A model generated the notes under the pieces. It ran no database searches. It was not told where the DNA came from and saw only the letters and a program-made list of their open reading frames with translations. From an uncultured Eubacteriales bacterium (GTDB lineage Bacteria > Bacillota > Clostridia > Monoglobales > Monoglobaceae): a stretch of 64,000 bases of DNA. The position numbers and the translations under genes were made by a program. The stretch spans positions 1 through 64,000 of the forward strand of contig URAN01000008.1 in the NCBI GenBank assembly GCA_900545865.1, given 5' to 3'. This document shows, piece by piece, positions 50,597 through 58,990 of this stretch. Position 1 is the first letter of the stretch. Each line of letters starts with the position of its first letter.

Positions 50597-52033
50597 TTAT
50601 GATAAGATTTGTTTTGAAAATCCATAGATTTTCTTGTATTTTTCAAGCTGTTCCGAATAGAATTTATGCTTATCCGGGTTCGGATAAACCGTCTTTTTGT
50701 TATGGGTAAGCCGCATATCTTTATCAAATACCCCGATTGCCAAGCCGCCGAGATATGCCGTTCCTGCCGCGCCGACCTCTTCGGTGTCAAGGGCGGCAAC
50801 GGGTGTGTTCAAAACATCCGCCTTGATTTGCAGCCATATATCCGACCGCGCGCCGCCGCCCGTGGCAATCAGCATTTGAGGCTTTTCGGCATAGCGTTTG
50901 AGGATTTCGAGGTTGACGGCGATTTCATATGCCGTGCCTTCCATAAGAGCCTTGTATATATCCGATTTTGTATGCTCAAATGTAAGCCCGATGATTGCCG
51001 CTTTTGAATCCGTATCCATATACGGCGTTGCCGCACCGGCAAAGTGCGGCATTATCAACAGGTCGGTCGGTGCGTCTTTTACCGTTTTGTCAAGCTCGGA
51101 ATATGACATATCCGAAAAGTTATCGCGAAACCATTTTAGGGTTGCGCCGCCGGCATATGACAAAACATAACACGCGTATTTTCCGTTTATGTGCGGCGCA
51201 AACGAAAATCCGCAGTCAAACAGCGAAAAGTCGTTCGGAACATCGTCCGTCACAACGGGAACACATTCGACCGTTCCCGTGCCGTCCATTACTTCGCCGC
51301 AGCCGAACACGTTCGCGCCCGTCATTGCCGCAATCTGGTCATGACAGCCCGAAACGATTTTGAGATTCGGGTTCAGCGACAGCTCTGCGGCAAGGGCGGG
51401 TTTGATTTTATCCGCCGCCGTCCCCGACGGTACGGGGGTCGAGAGCATATTTTTGTCAATGCCGCAATATTCGAGAATTTCGTCCGACCAGCACTTGTTT
51501 TTTATGTCAAAACAGGTCGTTCGTGCGGCGAGCGAGTAATCGATTTGAGCAACGCCGCATAGCATATAGACGATATAATCCTGCATAAGCAAGATTCGCT
51601 TTGCCGCCGCAAAACCGTTTGGCATATTGTTTTTTATCCACATTATTTTCGGCAGGGAATACATCTCGTGCGGTTTTGCACCGGTGAGATACGCAAGCTT
51701 TTCCTTGCCGAACTGTTCTGAAATATCTTTGCATTCGTCCTTGCCGCGCGGGTCGGTATAGAGCATTGACGGTGCGCACGGCTTGTCATCAGCATCGAGC
51801 ATAACAAAGGTTTCGCCAAAGCTCGTTACGGCAATTGCCGCAAGGTCGTATATGTTCAATCGTGCAATGACCTTTTTTGCACAATCAAAAATTTCCGTTG
51901 GGTCAATTTCGTGCAGACCGCCGCTGCGGCTTACATCATATTCGGTATATTCGCATTTGACGAATTTACCGTTTTCATCATAAACGGCAATTTTACAGCC
52001 GCTTGTTCCTATGTCAAGACCGCCGATATACAT
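50597..52033 (-). CDS. FGGY-family carbohydrate kinase
   Basis: 478 residues of the xylulokinase/rhamnulokinase family. The N-terminal ATPase motif GLDIGTSGCKIAVYD, the substrate region MDGTGTVECVP and the C-terminal GGGARSDIWLQIKADVLN adenosine-binding motif are present. It phosphorylates the ketose made by the isomerase. The next gene upstream in the operon is the isomerase, 11 bases away. Confidence 0.92.
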   Translation of the reverse strand: MYIGGLDIGTSGCKIAVYDENGKFVKCEYTEYDVSRSGGLHEIDPTEIFDCAKKVIARLNIYDLAAIAVTSFGETFVMLDADDKPCAPSMLYTDPRGKDECKDISEQFGKEKLAYLTGAKPHEMYSLPKIMWIKNNMPNGFAAAKRILLMQDYIVYMLCGVAQIDYSLAARTTCFDIKNKCWSDEILEYCGIDKNMLSTPVPSGTAADKIKPALAAELSLNPNLKIVSGCHDQIAAMTGANVFGCGEVMDGTGTVECVPVVTDDVPNDFSLFDCGFSFAPHINGKYACYVLSYAGGATLKWFRDNFSDMSYSELDKTVKDAPTDLLIMPHFAGAATPYMDTDSKAAIIGLTFEHTKSDIYKALMEGTAYEIAVNLEILKRYAEKPQMLIATGGGARSDIWLQIKADVLNTPVAALDTEEVGAAGTAYLGGLAIGVFDKDMRLTHNKKTVYPNPDKHKFYSEQLEKYKKIYGFSKQILS

Positions 52034-52044
52034 TGCACACCCTC

Positions 52045-53451
52045 CTATAACTCAATCATATCATATCCGAGGTATGTTGTAAACGCTTCGCGCAAAATAT
52101 CGGTCATATCGCCTTTTCCGACAGCGGTGTGATGTCGGAAACCGTTCTTTGCCAAAACGATAAGCTTACGCTGAAGGTCATCGATTTTTGCAACGCCGCC
52201 GCAGCCGAAAAATTCGGGTTCTATCGGCTCGCTTGTGAACTCGCCTTTGTCAACATAGAACGTGAGCTTTCCGTCCTCGGTTTTACAGTTGGAGTATGTC
52301 ATATCAAACGCGGCAATCCTGCCTTCGTTGCTGCCCCAGCCGCATCCGGGACAGCCTTTTGCAAACATCTTATGGTCGGTGACTTTGCCCTTTCCGTCCA
52401 TAAGGCTTTGCGCAACCGGACCACAGTGGAAGAGGATGACTTTGTTCGGGTCATCGCCATAGTTATTGTTCCAGTCAAGACAGGCGGTTGGTGTCTGTGA
52501 TGCCAAAAGCATCGAATACATATTGATTGCCGAACACAGGTCTATTTCACAAGACGCGACTATTCCGCGGTCGTTGAGTTCACTGAGCAATACACAGGGT
52601 GCAACGCCGAGAACGGTTTGCATTTCTTCCCAACAGCGCAGAGTTATGCAATCGAGATGATATTCGCGCATCATATCATCAATGGCAACGGATACCTTTG
52701 CCAAAGTTTCGGTCTTGTCTTTGGGAACGCTTGAAAAATCGGTATAACCGATAAGCTTTTCGATTTTTGCCTTAACGGCGTCACTGTTACCGTCCATCTT
52801 TTCCACGCGATAAAACAGCTCGGATAAGTCATATGTATCACAGGTGATTCCGTATTTCTGAAGGGTGATTTCGTCATAACGAACGGTTTTAAATTTGGTT
52901 GTTCTCGCGCCGATAACGCCTATGGTAAAGCGTTTCATACCGTTTACAACGCGGCATACCGCGGCAAAATCCGAAAGATTTTTTGCGAATGCGTCCGTGT
53001 TCGGATGCACAACGTGCGGCGGCATTATTGTAAAGGGTATCTTGTATTGATGAAAGACGTCACAGATTGAGAACTTTCCGCAATACGAGTCGCGGCGGTG
53101 GTCAAAATCCATTTTGCCGATTTCATCGGGGTAAGCCTGAATAAAAATAGGCACGCCGCAGTCGCGAACGGCGGCAACGGCTCCGTTTTCATCACTGAAA
53201 TTCGGAAGCGACATAATAAGTCCGTCATATTCGCCGATATGTTCGCCGAGCCATTCGGCGTATTTTAAGCCTTCATCCTTGGTTTCGACCGCGCCGTAAC
53301 GCGTCATATCCGACGGCGGCATAAGATAGTCAAAACCTGCCTTTTCCACTGCGGCAGCAACCTCATCGCGTGCCGATGCAATCAATGATGCAGGGAAAAA
53401 TCCTCTGTTTCCGAAATACAATGCAAATGTTTGTTTCTTGTTTTGTTTCAT
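52045..53451 (-). CDS. L-fucose/L-arabinose isomerase-like enzyme
   Basis: 468 residues. The fold and motifs CITLRCWEEMQTVLGVAPC and SCEIDLCSAINMY with a C-terminal GCGGVAK domain match the fucose isomerase-like family that converts an aldose to a ketose. It starts the minus-strand operon and is divergent from the PocR-AraC regulator at 53578. The substrate cannot be told from sequence; it is more divergent than classical FucI or AraA. Confidence 0.88.
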   Translation of the reverse strand: MKQNKKQTFALYFGNRGFFPASLIASARDEVAAAVEKAGFDYLMPPSDMTRYGAVETKDEGLKYAEWLGEHIGEYDGLIMSLPNFSDENGAVAAVRDCGVPIFIQAYPDEIGKMDFDHRRDSYCGKFSICDVFHQYKIPFTIMPPHVVHPNTDAFAKNLSDFAAVCRVVNGMKRFTIGVIGARTTKFKTVRYDEITLQKYGITCDTYDLSELFYRVEKMDGNSDAVKAKIEKLIGYTDFSSVPKDKTETLAKVSVAIDDMMREYHLDCITLRCWEEMQTVLGVAPCVLLSELNDRGIVASCEIDLCSAINMYSMLLASQTPTACLDWNNNYGDDPNKVILFHCGPVAQSLMDGKGKVTDHKMFAKGCPGCGWGSNEGRIAAFDMTYSNCKTEDGKLTFYVDKGEFTSEPIEPEFFGCGGVAKIDDLQRKLIVLAKNGFRHHTAVGKGDMTDILREAFTTYLGYDMIEL

Positions 53452-53496
53452 AAATAAATCCGTCCTTTCGGGATAAAAATTTTTTTATCTTTTTAC

Positions 53497-53524
53497 TTGA
53501 TTATATCAAAGTTTATGGTATAAT
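53497..53524 (+). promoter_or_regulatory. overlapping divergent promoters of the sugar operon and regulator
   Basis: Plus strand: TTGATT (53497-53502), 16-base spacer and TATAAT (53519-53524) for the regulator. Minus strand: TATAAT (complement of 53500-53505) for the isomerase, with no recognisable -35, as expected for a promoter needing an activator. The two share bases. Confidence 0.55.
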
Positions 53525-53577
53525 TATAGTTAATTTTATTTATAAAATTGTAAATTTGTCCACGGGAGCGGATTAAA

Positions 53578-54396
53578 GTGAGTTTAAAGCTAAATTTTCA
53601 AGAAATCAGAAATATTTTCGAGCTGTTTTATACAATGTCGGGGATAAGAATAGTCTTGTTTGACGCCGATTATAACGAGGTCTTGGCATACCCCGAGAAT
53701 AAGTGTCGGTTTTGTTCGCTTATGCACTCTGAAAAAGAGTTGTCGCAAAAATGCAGAGAGAGTGACCTTGCGGCATTCGGCGAGTGCAAAAAGTCGGACA
53801 AAATTTATATTTATAAGTGTCATGCCGGGCTTGTTGAGGCAACAATACCCCTTAAAGACAACAACAAGATAATAGGATATATGATGTTCGGACAGATTAC
53901 CGATTTAAAGGATAAATCCGCGCTCGGGGAGTTTGTCGGCGAGATAAATCACCGTTACGGTCTTGAATGTACGCCGAAAGGAATCAGGTACAGGAACGAA
54001 AAACAGATAGCCGCGGCGGCAAAGCTGCTTGAAATATGTATGGATTATATTATGTTAAAGGATATGATTGTTCCCGATAACAACAGGATAACACGGCTCG
54101 CCAGAGAGTATATCGCGGACAATTTGTGTTCTGATATTAAGATTGGCGATGTGTGCGAATATGCCGATACTTGTCGGACAAAGCTGTATAATGCGTTCGC
54201 CGATGATTGCGGAGTGGGAATCGCCGAGTATATAAGGCACGAGCGGCTCAAACTTGCGTATTCGCTTTTAAAATCGGGGGAATTTACGGTTGCCGAAGTA
54301 TCGGAAAAATCGGGTTTTTCGGATTATAATTATTTCAGCCGAATATTCAAGCGCCGATACGGAATTTCGCCGTACAAGATTTTTAAAACGGAATAA
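53578..54396 (+). CDS. AraC-family regulator with PocR sensor domain
   Basis: 272 residues. The N-terminal PocR domain has conserved Cys clusters (NKCRFCSLM, CRESD, KCHAGL) that can bind a ligand or metal. The C-terminal AraC helix-turn-helix ends with EVSEKSGFSDYNYFSRIFKRR. GTG start, 10 bases after GGGAG. It is divergent from the sugar operon and almost certainly its activator. Confidence 0.9.
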   Translation: MSLKLNFQEIRNIFELFYTMSGIRIVLFDADYNEVLAYPENKCRFCSLMHSEKELSQKCRESDLAAFGECKKSDKIYIYKCHAGLVEATIPLKDNNKIIGYMMFGQITDLKDKSALGEFVGEINHRYGLECTPKGIRYRNEKQIAAAAKLLEICMDYIMLKDMIVPDNNRITRLAREYIADNLCSDIKIGDVCEYADTCRTKLYNAFADDCGVGIAEYIRHERLKLAYSLLKSGEFTVAEVSEKSGFSDYNYFSRIFKRRYGISPYKIFKTE

Positions 54397-54439
54397 TAAG
54401 CGCGACATCAAACCATACGGAAAGGATAACCGTAAATCC

Positions 54440-54467
54440 TGTAAGGGATGGTGTCCCCGACATCCCG
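54440..54467. repeat. palindromic intergenic repeat, copy 2
   Basis: TGTAAGGGATGGTGTCCC followed by CGACATCCCG. It matches copy 1 at 27520 in pattern, with compensating changes in both arms that keep the stem. Confidence 0.45.
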
Positions 54468-54472
54468 AACAC

Positions 54473-54510
54473 AAAAGAATCCCGACGAAAATTTTCATCG
54501 GGATTCTTTT
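54473..54510. terminator. bidirectional terminator after the PocR-AraC gene
   Basis: AAAAGAATCCCGACGAAAA pairs with TTTTCATCGGGATTCTTTT, near-perfect, ending in T4. Confidence 0.85.
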
Positions 54511-54571
54511 AAATGTGTGGTAACAATCGGGCTTGTATTTCGGCATTATGTATGTGTGCAGAAATTAAAAA

Positions 54572-54596
54572 GGCACACGGCAATCAGCCGTGCGCC
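54572..54596 (-). terminator. GC hairpin, minus-strand terminator-like
   Basis: GGCGCACGGC and GCCGTGTGCC pair (one mismatch) and on the minus strand are followed by TTTTT. No minus-strand gene to the right uses it that I can see. I see nothing else in 54511-54660. Confidence 0.45.
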
Positions 54597-54672
54597 GAAA
54601 AACACAGACCGATTGCACCACACAATCTTTCACAGATATATACATAATTTATTTACTCATTTAAAATTTTTG

Positions 54673-54701
54673 TTGCAAATTTTTAGCAAGTGTGGTATAA
54701 T
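54673..54701 (+). promoter_or_regulatory. promoter of structured RNA 2
   Basis: TTGCAA (54673-54678), 17-base spacer, TATAAT (54696-54701). The predicted +1 (about 54708) is the first base of the RNA's closing helix. Confidence 0.75.
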
Positions 54702-54707
54702 AAATTT

Positions 54708-54900
54708 GCGAAACAATTTTAATAACCGTACCGAAAGGGTATCTTTATTTCTATGCAATTTTAGGCATATATGTAGGCTGGATTTGAAAAAATACAAATT
54801 CCATTTCCTATGTATATGTTAATTATCGTATATTAAAATTGTTTCGCAGCAATCGGAGTTTGTGTTTTATGTGCATCGGCTTCGGTTGGTGCACTTTTTT
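54708..54900 (+). ncRNA. structured leader RNA 2, unknown class, ending in a terminator
   Basis: About 190 bases. The closing helix pairs GCGAAACAATTTTAATA (from 54708) with TATTAAAATTGTTTCGC (to 54847). Inside is CATATATGTAGG/CCTATGTATATG with GGATTTG/CAAATTCC. After it, CAATCGGAG (54850-54858) can pair with CTTCGGTTG (54880-54888). GTGCATC (54871-54877) can instead pair with GGTGCAC (54888-54894), followed by six T. The terminator ends 21 bases before the ribosome binding site of the membrane-protein gene, so it acts as a transcription leader. RNA 1 at 27736 has the same arrangement. Confidence 0.7.
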
Positions 54901-54931
54901 ATTTTATACTAAAATACATAGGAGGATTATT

Positions 54932-55567
54932 ATGATAAAAAAATATTTTAAATTTAAGATGTATTCAAACTACTTTTATTTGATTCCGCAAATTGTTTTA
55001 ACAATTGTATTGTTCTTTTTTAGTTTTGAATATAATCGTTATTCAAAATCGCTTGGACTTACAATTGAATCCACTGAACCATTGTACACGTTTTTATTCC
55101 ATTTTGTGCGCAACGGAAATGTAATAAGTGTTACTTTAGATCTTGCATGTGCGGTTTTCTTTTTGATGCAATGCCGCAAAGAAAAGTTAGTGCACATAGG
55201 ATTTTTTATATTTTACAGTTTGTATGATATAATGGGAATCTTTTATGCAACATATCCGATACCGTTCTTAGGATTGGTTTTATATATTGCATATATTAAA
55301 TTGCTAAGCGATGATGTTAGCATAAATTGTAATGCATTAATAATTTATAGCTGTATCTTTGGCGCGGTGAAACAAATACCATATTTCTTTTTTATATTTT
55401 GTGATATTACTCAGCAAAATCCATCTGTTGAATTAATGCTGTGGTATTCAATTCTCAAAATGATAACAGGAATTTATGATGTATTGATATTCAAAAAGTT
55501 ATTTTCACAGTATAGAGAAGAGCCTGCCTGTGATTCTGTACCCGAACCGATAAATATTGCTGAGTAA
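54932..55567 (+). CDS. multi-pass membrane protein of unknown function
   Basis: 211 residues with about five to six hydrophobic stretches (for example YLIPQIVLTIVLFFFSF and FLGLVLYIAYIKLL) and a short hydrophilic tail. It is probably in the plasma membrane. ATG 54932 is 7 bases after AGGAGG, 21 bases after the leader's terminator. An upstream in-frame TTG (54839) would lie inside the leader RNA and is not used. I do not recognise the family. Expression is presumably controlled by the leader. Confidence 0.7.
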   Translation: MIKKYFKFKMYSNYFYLIPQIVLTIVLFFFSFEYNRYSKSLGLTIESTEPLYTFLFHFVRNGNVISVTLDLACAVFFLMQCRKEKLVHIGFFIFYSLYDIMGIFYATYPIPFLGLVLYIAYIKLLSDDVSINCNALIIYSCIFGAVKQIPYFFFIFCDITQQNPSVELMLWYSILKMITGIYDVLIFKKLFSQYREEPACDSVPEPINIAE

Positions 55568-55664
55568 AGCGGCGGTTCGGATACATATTAAAAAAGTTTT
55601 TAACAAAAGAATAAATAAAAAGGTGCAAATAGACATAAAGTAAAACGGAGTTATATTACATAGA

Positions 55665-55717
55665 TAACCCTCGATATGAATTTGGTCAGACACGGCATAT
55701 CGAGGGTATCATTTTTA
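55665..55717 (+). terminator. terminator of the leader-controlled membrane gene
   Basis: ACCCTCGATATG pairs with CATATCGAGGGT and is followed by ATCATTTTT. The remaining bases 55718-55811 show nothing. Confidence 0.75.
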
Positions 55718-55811
55718 ATTATCAAAGAAAATTATGTTTAATTATTAACGATGAGTTTGCGCTCAATCATTGCGTTCAACGCATTTTTTGAAAAAAGTTT
55801 GTGAAAACCCC

Positions 55812-55840
55812 TTGACAAAACTATTCTGAGGTGGTATAAT
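55812..55840 (+). promoter_or_regulatory. promoter of the tRNA pair
   Basis: TTGACA (55812-55817), 17-base spacer, TATAAT (55835-55840), both perfect consensus. Confidence 0.85.
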
Positions 55841-55879
55841 AATAAGGCTTTAGCGGAGACGCTGTCTGAGCGAGAGCTC

Positions 55880-55968
55880 GCCGGAGTGGCGGAACTGGCA
55901 GACGCCCAGGACTTAAAATCCTGTGGGACTATAATCCCGTACCGGTTCGATCCCGGTCTCCGGCACCA
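55880..55968 (+). tRNA. tRNA-Leu (anticodon TAA)
   Basis: 89 bases with a 7-bp acceptor stem (GCCGGAG/CTCCGGC), a long variable arm typical of class II leucine tRNAs, anticodon loop CTTAAAA (anticodon TAA) and encoded CCA end. Confidence 0.95.
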
Positions 55969-55977
55969 ATTAAATAT

Positions 55978-56053
<76 letters not shown>

Positions 56054-56054
<1 letters not shown>

Positions 56055-56106
56055 AAAGAGACAAACACTTTTTATAACATAGTTATAATGATGTTTGTCT
56101 CTTTTT
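56054..56106 (+). terminator. terminator of the tRNA transcript
   Basis: AAAAGAGACAAACA pairs with TGTTTGTCTCTTTT, 30 bases apart. Confidence 0.8.
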
Positions 56107-56303
56107 CTATGCAAATTTAACATAAAGGGTGGTCTTGGATTGGTAGAATTGTTTAGGAGGATTTGGGTAGATGAAGAAAATTTGGTGGATATAACATCAT
56201 AATGGTGATGTTTTAAAATTGGATATTATAAATTTTGAGCACATTTTGAGTGAAATCAAGATGTGTTTTTTATGTTTTAAAAGTACAAAGGAGGAAACTT
56301 ACA

Positions 56304-56696
56304 ATGACAAATAGCGAAATTAGAACTACAAAAAATATCAAACTTAAGGAGGAAGATAAAATGATGAAATTGGATTTGTATGAATCGAGATTGTTTGGTA
56401 GATTTTGTTACGGGTTTGGTAGAGATGAAGACGGCTATGTTTACATCAAAGATGATGAAGCTAATGTGGTTAGAATGATTTATGACATGGCTATTAATGG
56501 TCATAGCTTGCAAAATATTCAAGAAGAATTGTATAACCGTGGAGTTAAATCTCCATCAGGTAAAGATAAGTGGACAAGGGACGTTATTGATAAAACTATA
56601 AATAACAAAAAGTATTTAGCTTATATTATTTCATTCGAAAATTTCGTTGAAGCATCTATCGAAAAAGAATCTCGTTGCAGATACATCAGAAGTTAG
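56304..56696 (+). CDS. recombinase-domain-only protein
   Basis: 130 residues. It holds the Recombinase domain of large serine recombinases (IYDMAINGHSLQNIQEELYN and GVKSPSGKDKWTRDVIDKTI) without the catalytic resolvase domain. Either of two starts is possible: ATG 56304 or ATG 56361, each with GGAGG before it. It is the first gene after the tRNA terminator. It could be a truncated integrase or a directionality/helper factor for the full recombinase at 57316. Confidence 0.65.
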   Translation: MTNSEIRTTKNIKLKEEDKMMKLDLYESRLFGRFCYGFGRDEDGYVYIKDDEANVVRMIYDMAINGHSLQNIQEELYNRGVKSPSGKDKWTRDVIDKTINNKKYLAYIISFENFVEASIEKESRCRYIRS

Positions 56697-56759
56697 CCTA
56701 GGGACAGAATTGCTGATTTGTTATATAATTCTATTATTAAAGTGAAAGGAGAATTGGAC

Positions 56760-57335
56760 ATGGACAAATCAGCAATTCAAAATCAGCTACGGTATATCAT
56801 TGCAAAAGAACAGTATATGAAGCCATTACTTCAAAGTGAAATTATAACCGAAGAGGTATATAACGAAGTATTAGAAAATCTGTATGATGAATTTGAGGTC
56901 TGGAGATATAGCAGAATTCAAAATCCAAGTGTTGAATTTAGAAAGAAGAAAAGAGAGGTGAGAAACAATTTATTGGCGCAGAATCCAGGATATATTTCTT
57001 TAACAGAGTTAGCAAGAAGCAAACCACAAAAATCAACAGGGTACACTATTCAAATGTGGTTAAGAGATAGTGGGACCGTTGATTTTCTTTCTTTGTGGGA
57101 AAATAAGCACAATGAAAAGTTTCTTTCAATTCCAGTAGAATTAAAAGCTTTAACACCCAAAATATGGATTAAAGAAACTCATTCTATCGGGATTGTATCA
57201 AGACAGGGCAAGAATGGTGGGACATATGCACATAAAGAAATAGCATTGCATTTTAGGTGCTGGTTGTCTGCAGAAATGATGCTAAATGTTATAGAAAAAT
57301 ACTTGGAGGTAATGAATGATGAGAAAGATAACTGA
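56760..57335 (+). CDS. KilA-N-domain protein
   Basis: 191 residues. A KilA-N-type DNA-binding region lies in the C-terminal half, with SLWENKHNEKF and THSIGIVSRQGKNGGTYAH and ALHFRCWLSAE, as found in phage and mobile elements. ATG 56760 follows AAGGAG. Its last 20 bases overlap the recombinase start, so the two are cotranslated. Confidence 0.8.
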   Translation: MDKSAIQNQLRYIIAKEQYMKPLLQSEIITEEVYNEVLENLYDEFEVWRYSRIQNPSVEFRKKKREVRNNLLAQNPGYISLTELARSKPQKSTGYTIQMWLRDSGTVDFLSLWENKHNEKFLSIPVELKALTPKIWIKETHSIGIVSRQGKNGGTYAHKEIALHFRCWLSAEMMLNVIEKYLEVMNDEKDN

Positions 57336-58881
57336 AATTCCGGCTACAATTTCCAAACAGGCAACAGATATACATAGGCAATATAGAGTAGCGGCGTACT
57401 GTAGAGTCAGTACGGATAAAGAAGAACAAGAAAATAGTCTGGAAAATCAAATTACTTATTACAAGAATAAAATTGAAAGTACGACTAATTGGACTTTGGT
57501 TGATATTTTTGCTGATTTCGGCGTAAGTGGCATGAATGATAAAAACAGAATCGAATTTCAGAGAATGATTGAGATGTGTAATAAAGGAAAAATAGATTTG
57601 ATTATTACAAAGTCAATTTCACGTTTTGCAAGAAATACGGTTGATTGTCTAACACATGTGAGAAAACTAAAAGCAAATAATATAGGAGTCATTTTTGAAA
57701 AGGAAGGAATAAACACACTTGATGCGGTTAGCGAAACATTCTTAACATGGTTCAGTGCATTTGCTCAGGCAGAAAGCGAGTCATTAAGTCAAAATATAAC
57801 CAGAGGTAAAAGGATGGGGTATAAGGAAGGAAAGTTTGCTTTCCCCTCATTATTATATGGATATGACAGAGGGGATGGAAAAACACCTGTTATAATTCCA
57901 GAACAGGCAGCAATCGTTCGCAAAATCTTTCATATGTACTTGGAGGGGAATTCCATAGGCGGAATTAGGAAATGGCTTAACGATAACAACATAGAAACAA
58001 CAAGGGGTACAGGTGAATGGAATAAATCTACTGTGTCCGGAATTTTGAGAAATGAGAAATATAAAGGTGATGTACTCCTGCAGAAAAGTTATACGGTAGA
58101 TTATCTCACAAAAACAATAGCAAGAAACAAAGGTGAGGTTACACAATATTATATCGAGAATAATCATGAGGGAATAGTCTCTCGTGAAATATTTGATATG
58201 GTACAGGATGAATTAAAAAGACGAGCTAGTCTATATAGCAGTAAAAATCCAAGCAGATATAGTTCTAAATATGCTCTCACAGGCAAGGTGAACTGCGGAG
58301 AATGTGGTGCTAAGTATAGAAGAGTTACATGGTCACGAAATGGCAAAAAGAAAATAGTGTGGAGATGTATCGAGAGACTAAATAACGGAACACAGAACTG
58401 CAAGAGTTCACCAACAATACTTGAAGAAGACTTAAACAATGCAGTATTAAACAACATTAAGAGTATTCTCGGTAATTTTGATGATGTAAAAAATAAAGTA
58501 AAAGAAAAAATTGAGATAGATATCTTTAAGGATAATGAGCATAATCTACAGGCTATAAAGAGAAAAATTCTAAAATACGAAAAAGAATTGAGCCTGTTAG
58601 GGAATATTATAAAAGAATCTGAGAACAAGGAGTTTTATGCAAATAAAATACGGACAATAGAATCTCAAGTAGACAGGTTAAACAACAAACTTAAAAAAGC
58701 AGTTTCTACGGATAATGCAATAATAAATCAAATAGAAGAATTCATTGATGACACGGATCTGAATATAAATGAGTATTTTAATCAGATGGTAAAGTCGGTA
58801 ATTGTTTCAGTAACAGTAGTGACCCAAGAAAAAGTAAAGATTAAATATGTTGATGACACAGAAGTGGAAGTTAAAATATAA
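57316..58881 (+). CDS. large serine recombinase
   Basis: 521 residues. The N-terminal resolvase domain holds the catalytic Ser in YCRVSTDKEEQENSL and the SRFARNTVD segment. The Recombinase domain follows (GGIRKWLNDNNIETTRG), then a zinc-ribbon domain (CGECGAKY ... C) and a coiled-coil C-terminus. It integrates and excises the mobile element. It shares the operon with KilA-N and lies next to the tRNA pair, which marks this region as an insertion hot spot. Confidence 0.95.
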   Translation: MMRKITEIPATISKQATDIHRQYRVAAYCRVSTDKEEQENSLENQITYYKNKIESTTNWTLVDIFADFGVSGMNDKNRIEFQRMIEMCNKGKIDLIITKSISRFARNTVDCLTHVRKLKANNIGVIFEKEGINTLDAVSETFLTWFSAFAQAESESLSQNITRGKRMGYKEGKFAFPSLLYGYDRGDGKTPVIIPEQAAIVRKIFHMYLEGNSIGGIRKWLNDNNIETTRGTGEWNKSTVSGILRNEKYKGDVLLQKSYTVDYLTKTIARNKGEVTQYYIENNHEGIVSREIFDMVQDELKRRASLYSSKNPSRYSSKYALTGKVNCGECGAKYRRVTWSRNGKKKIVWRCIERLNNGTQNCKSSPTILEEDLNNAVLNNIKSILGNFDDVKNKVKEKIEIDIFKDNEHNLQAIKRKILKYEKELSLLGNIIKESENKEFYANKIRTIESQVDRLNNKLKKAVSTDNAIINQIEEFIDDTDLNINEYFNQMVKSVIVSVTVVTQEKVKIKYVDDTEVEVKI

Positions 58882-58933
58882 AACTTATGGTGGAGAGCAT
58901 AAAGGTTGTCTGTATATTTATCCCTTTTACATA

Positions 58934-58962
58934 TTGAAAATTTTGGCGAATTATGGTATAAT
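58934..58962 (+). promoter_or_regulatory. promoter of the defence-like pair
   Basis: TTGAAA (58934-58939), 17-base spacer, TATAAT (58957-58962). It predicts a start near 58969, just upstream of the ATG at 58991. Confidence 0.75.
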
Positions 58963-58990
58963 AATAAAAAATATTTTGGCGGTGAGTAAG

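Noticed and set aside
50581..50799. Extended start of the mutarotase-like protein
   Set aside because: The extension would overlap the kinase gene by about 200 bases, has no ribosome binding site, and the sequence is unlike the family.
54839..54931. N-terminal extension of the leader-controlled membrane protein
   Set aside because: It would lie inside the leader RNA and its terminator, while ATG 54932 has a perfect AGGAGG upstream.
56171..56194. Tiny ORF MKKIWWI with GGAGG and a following ACATCA/TGATGT hairpin
   Set aside because: Two Trp codons next to a hairpin look like a trp-type leader, but no tryptophan gene follows and the length is within chance for AT-rich DNA.
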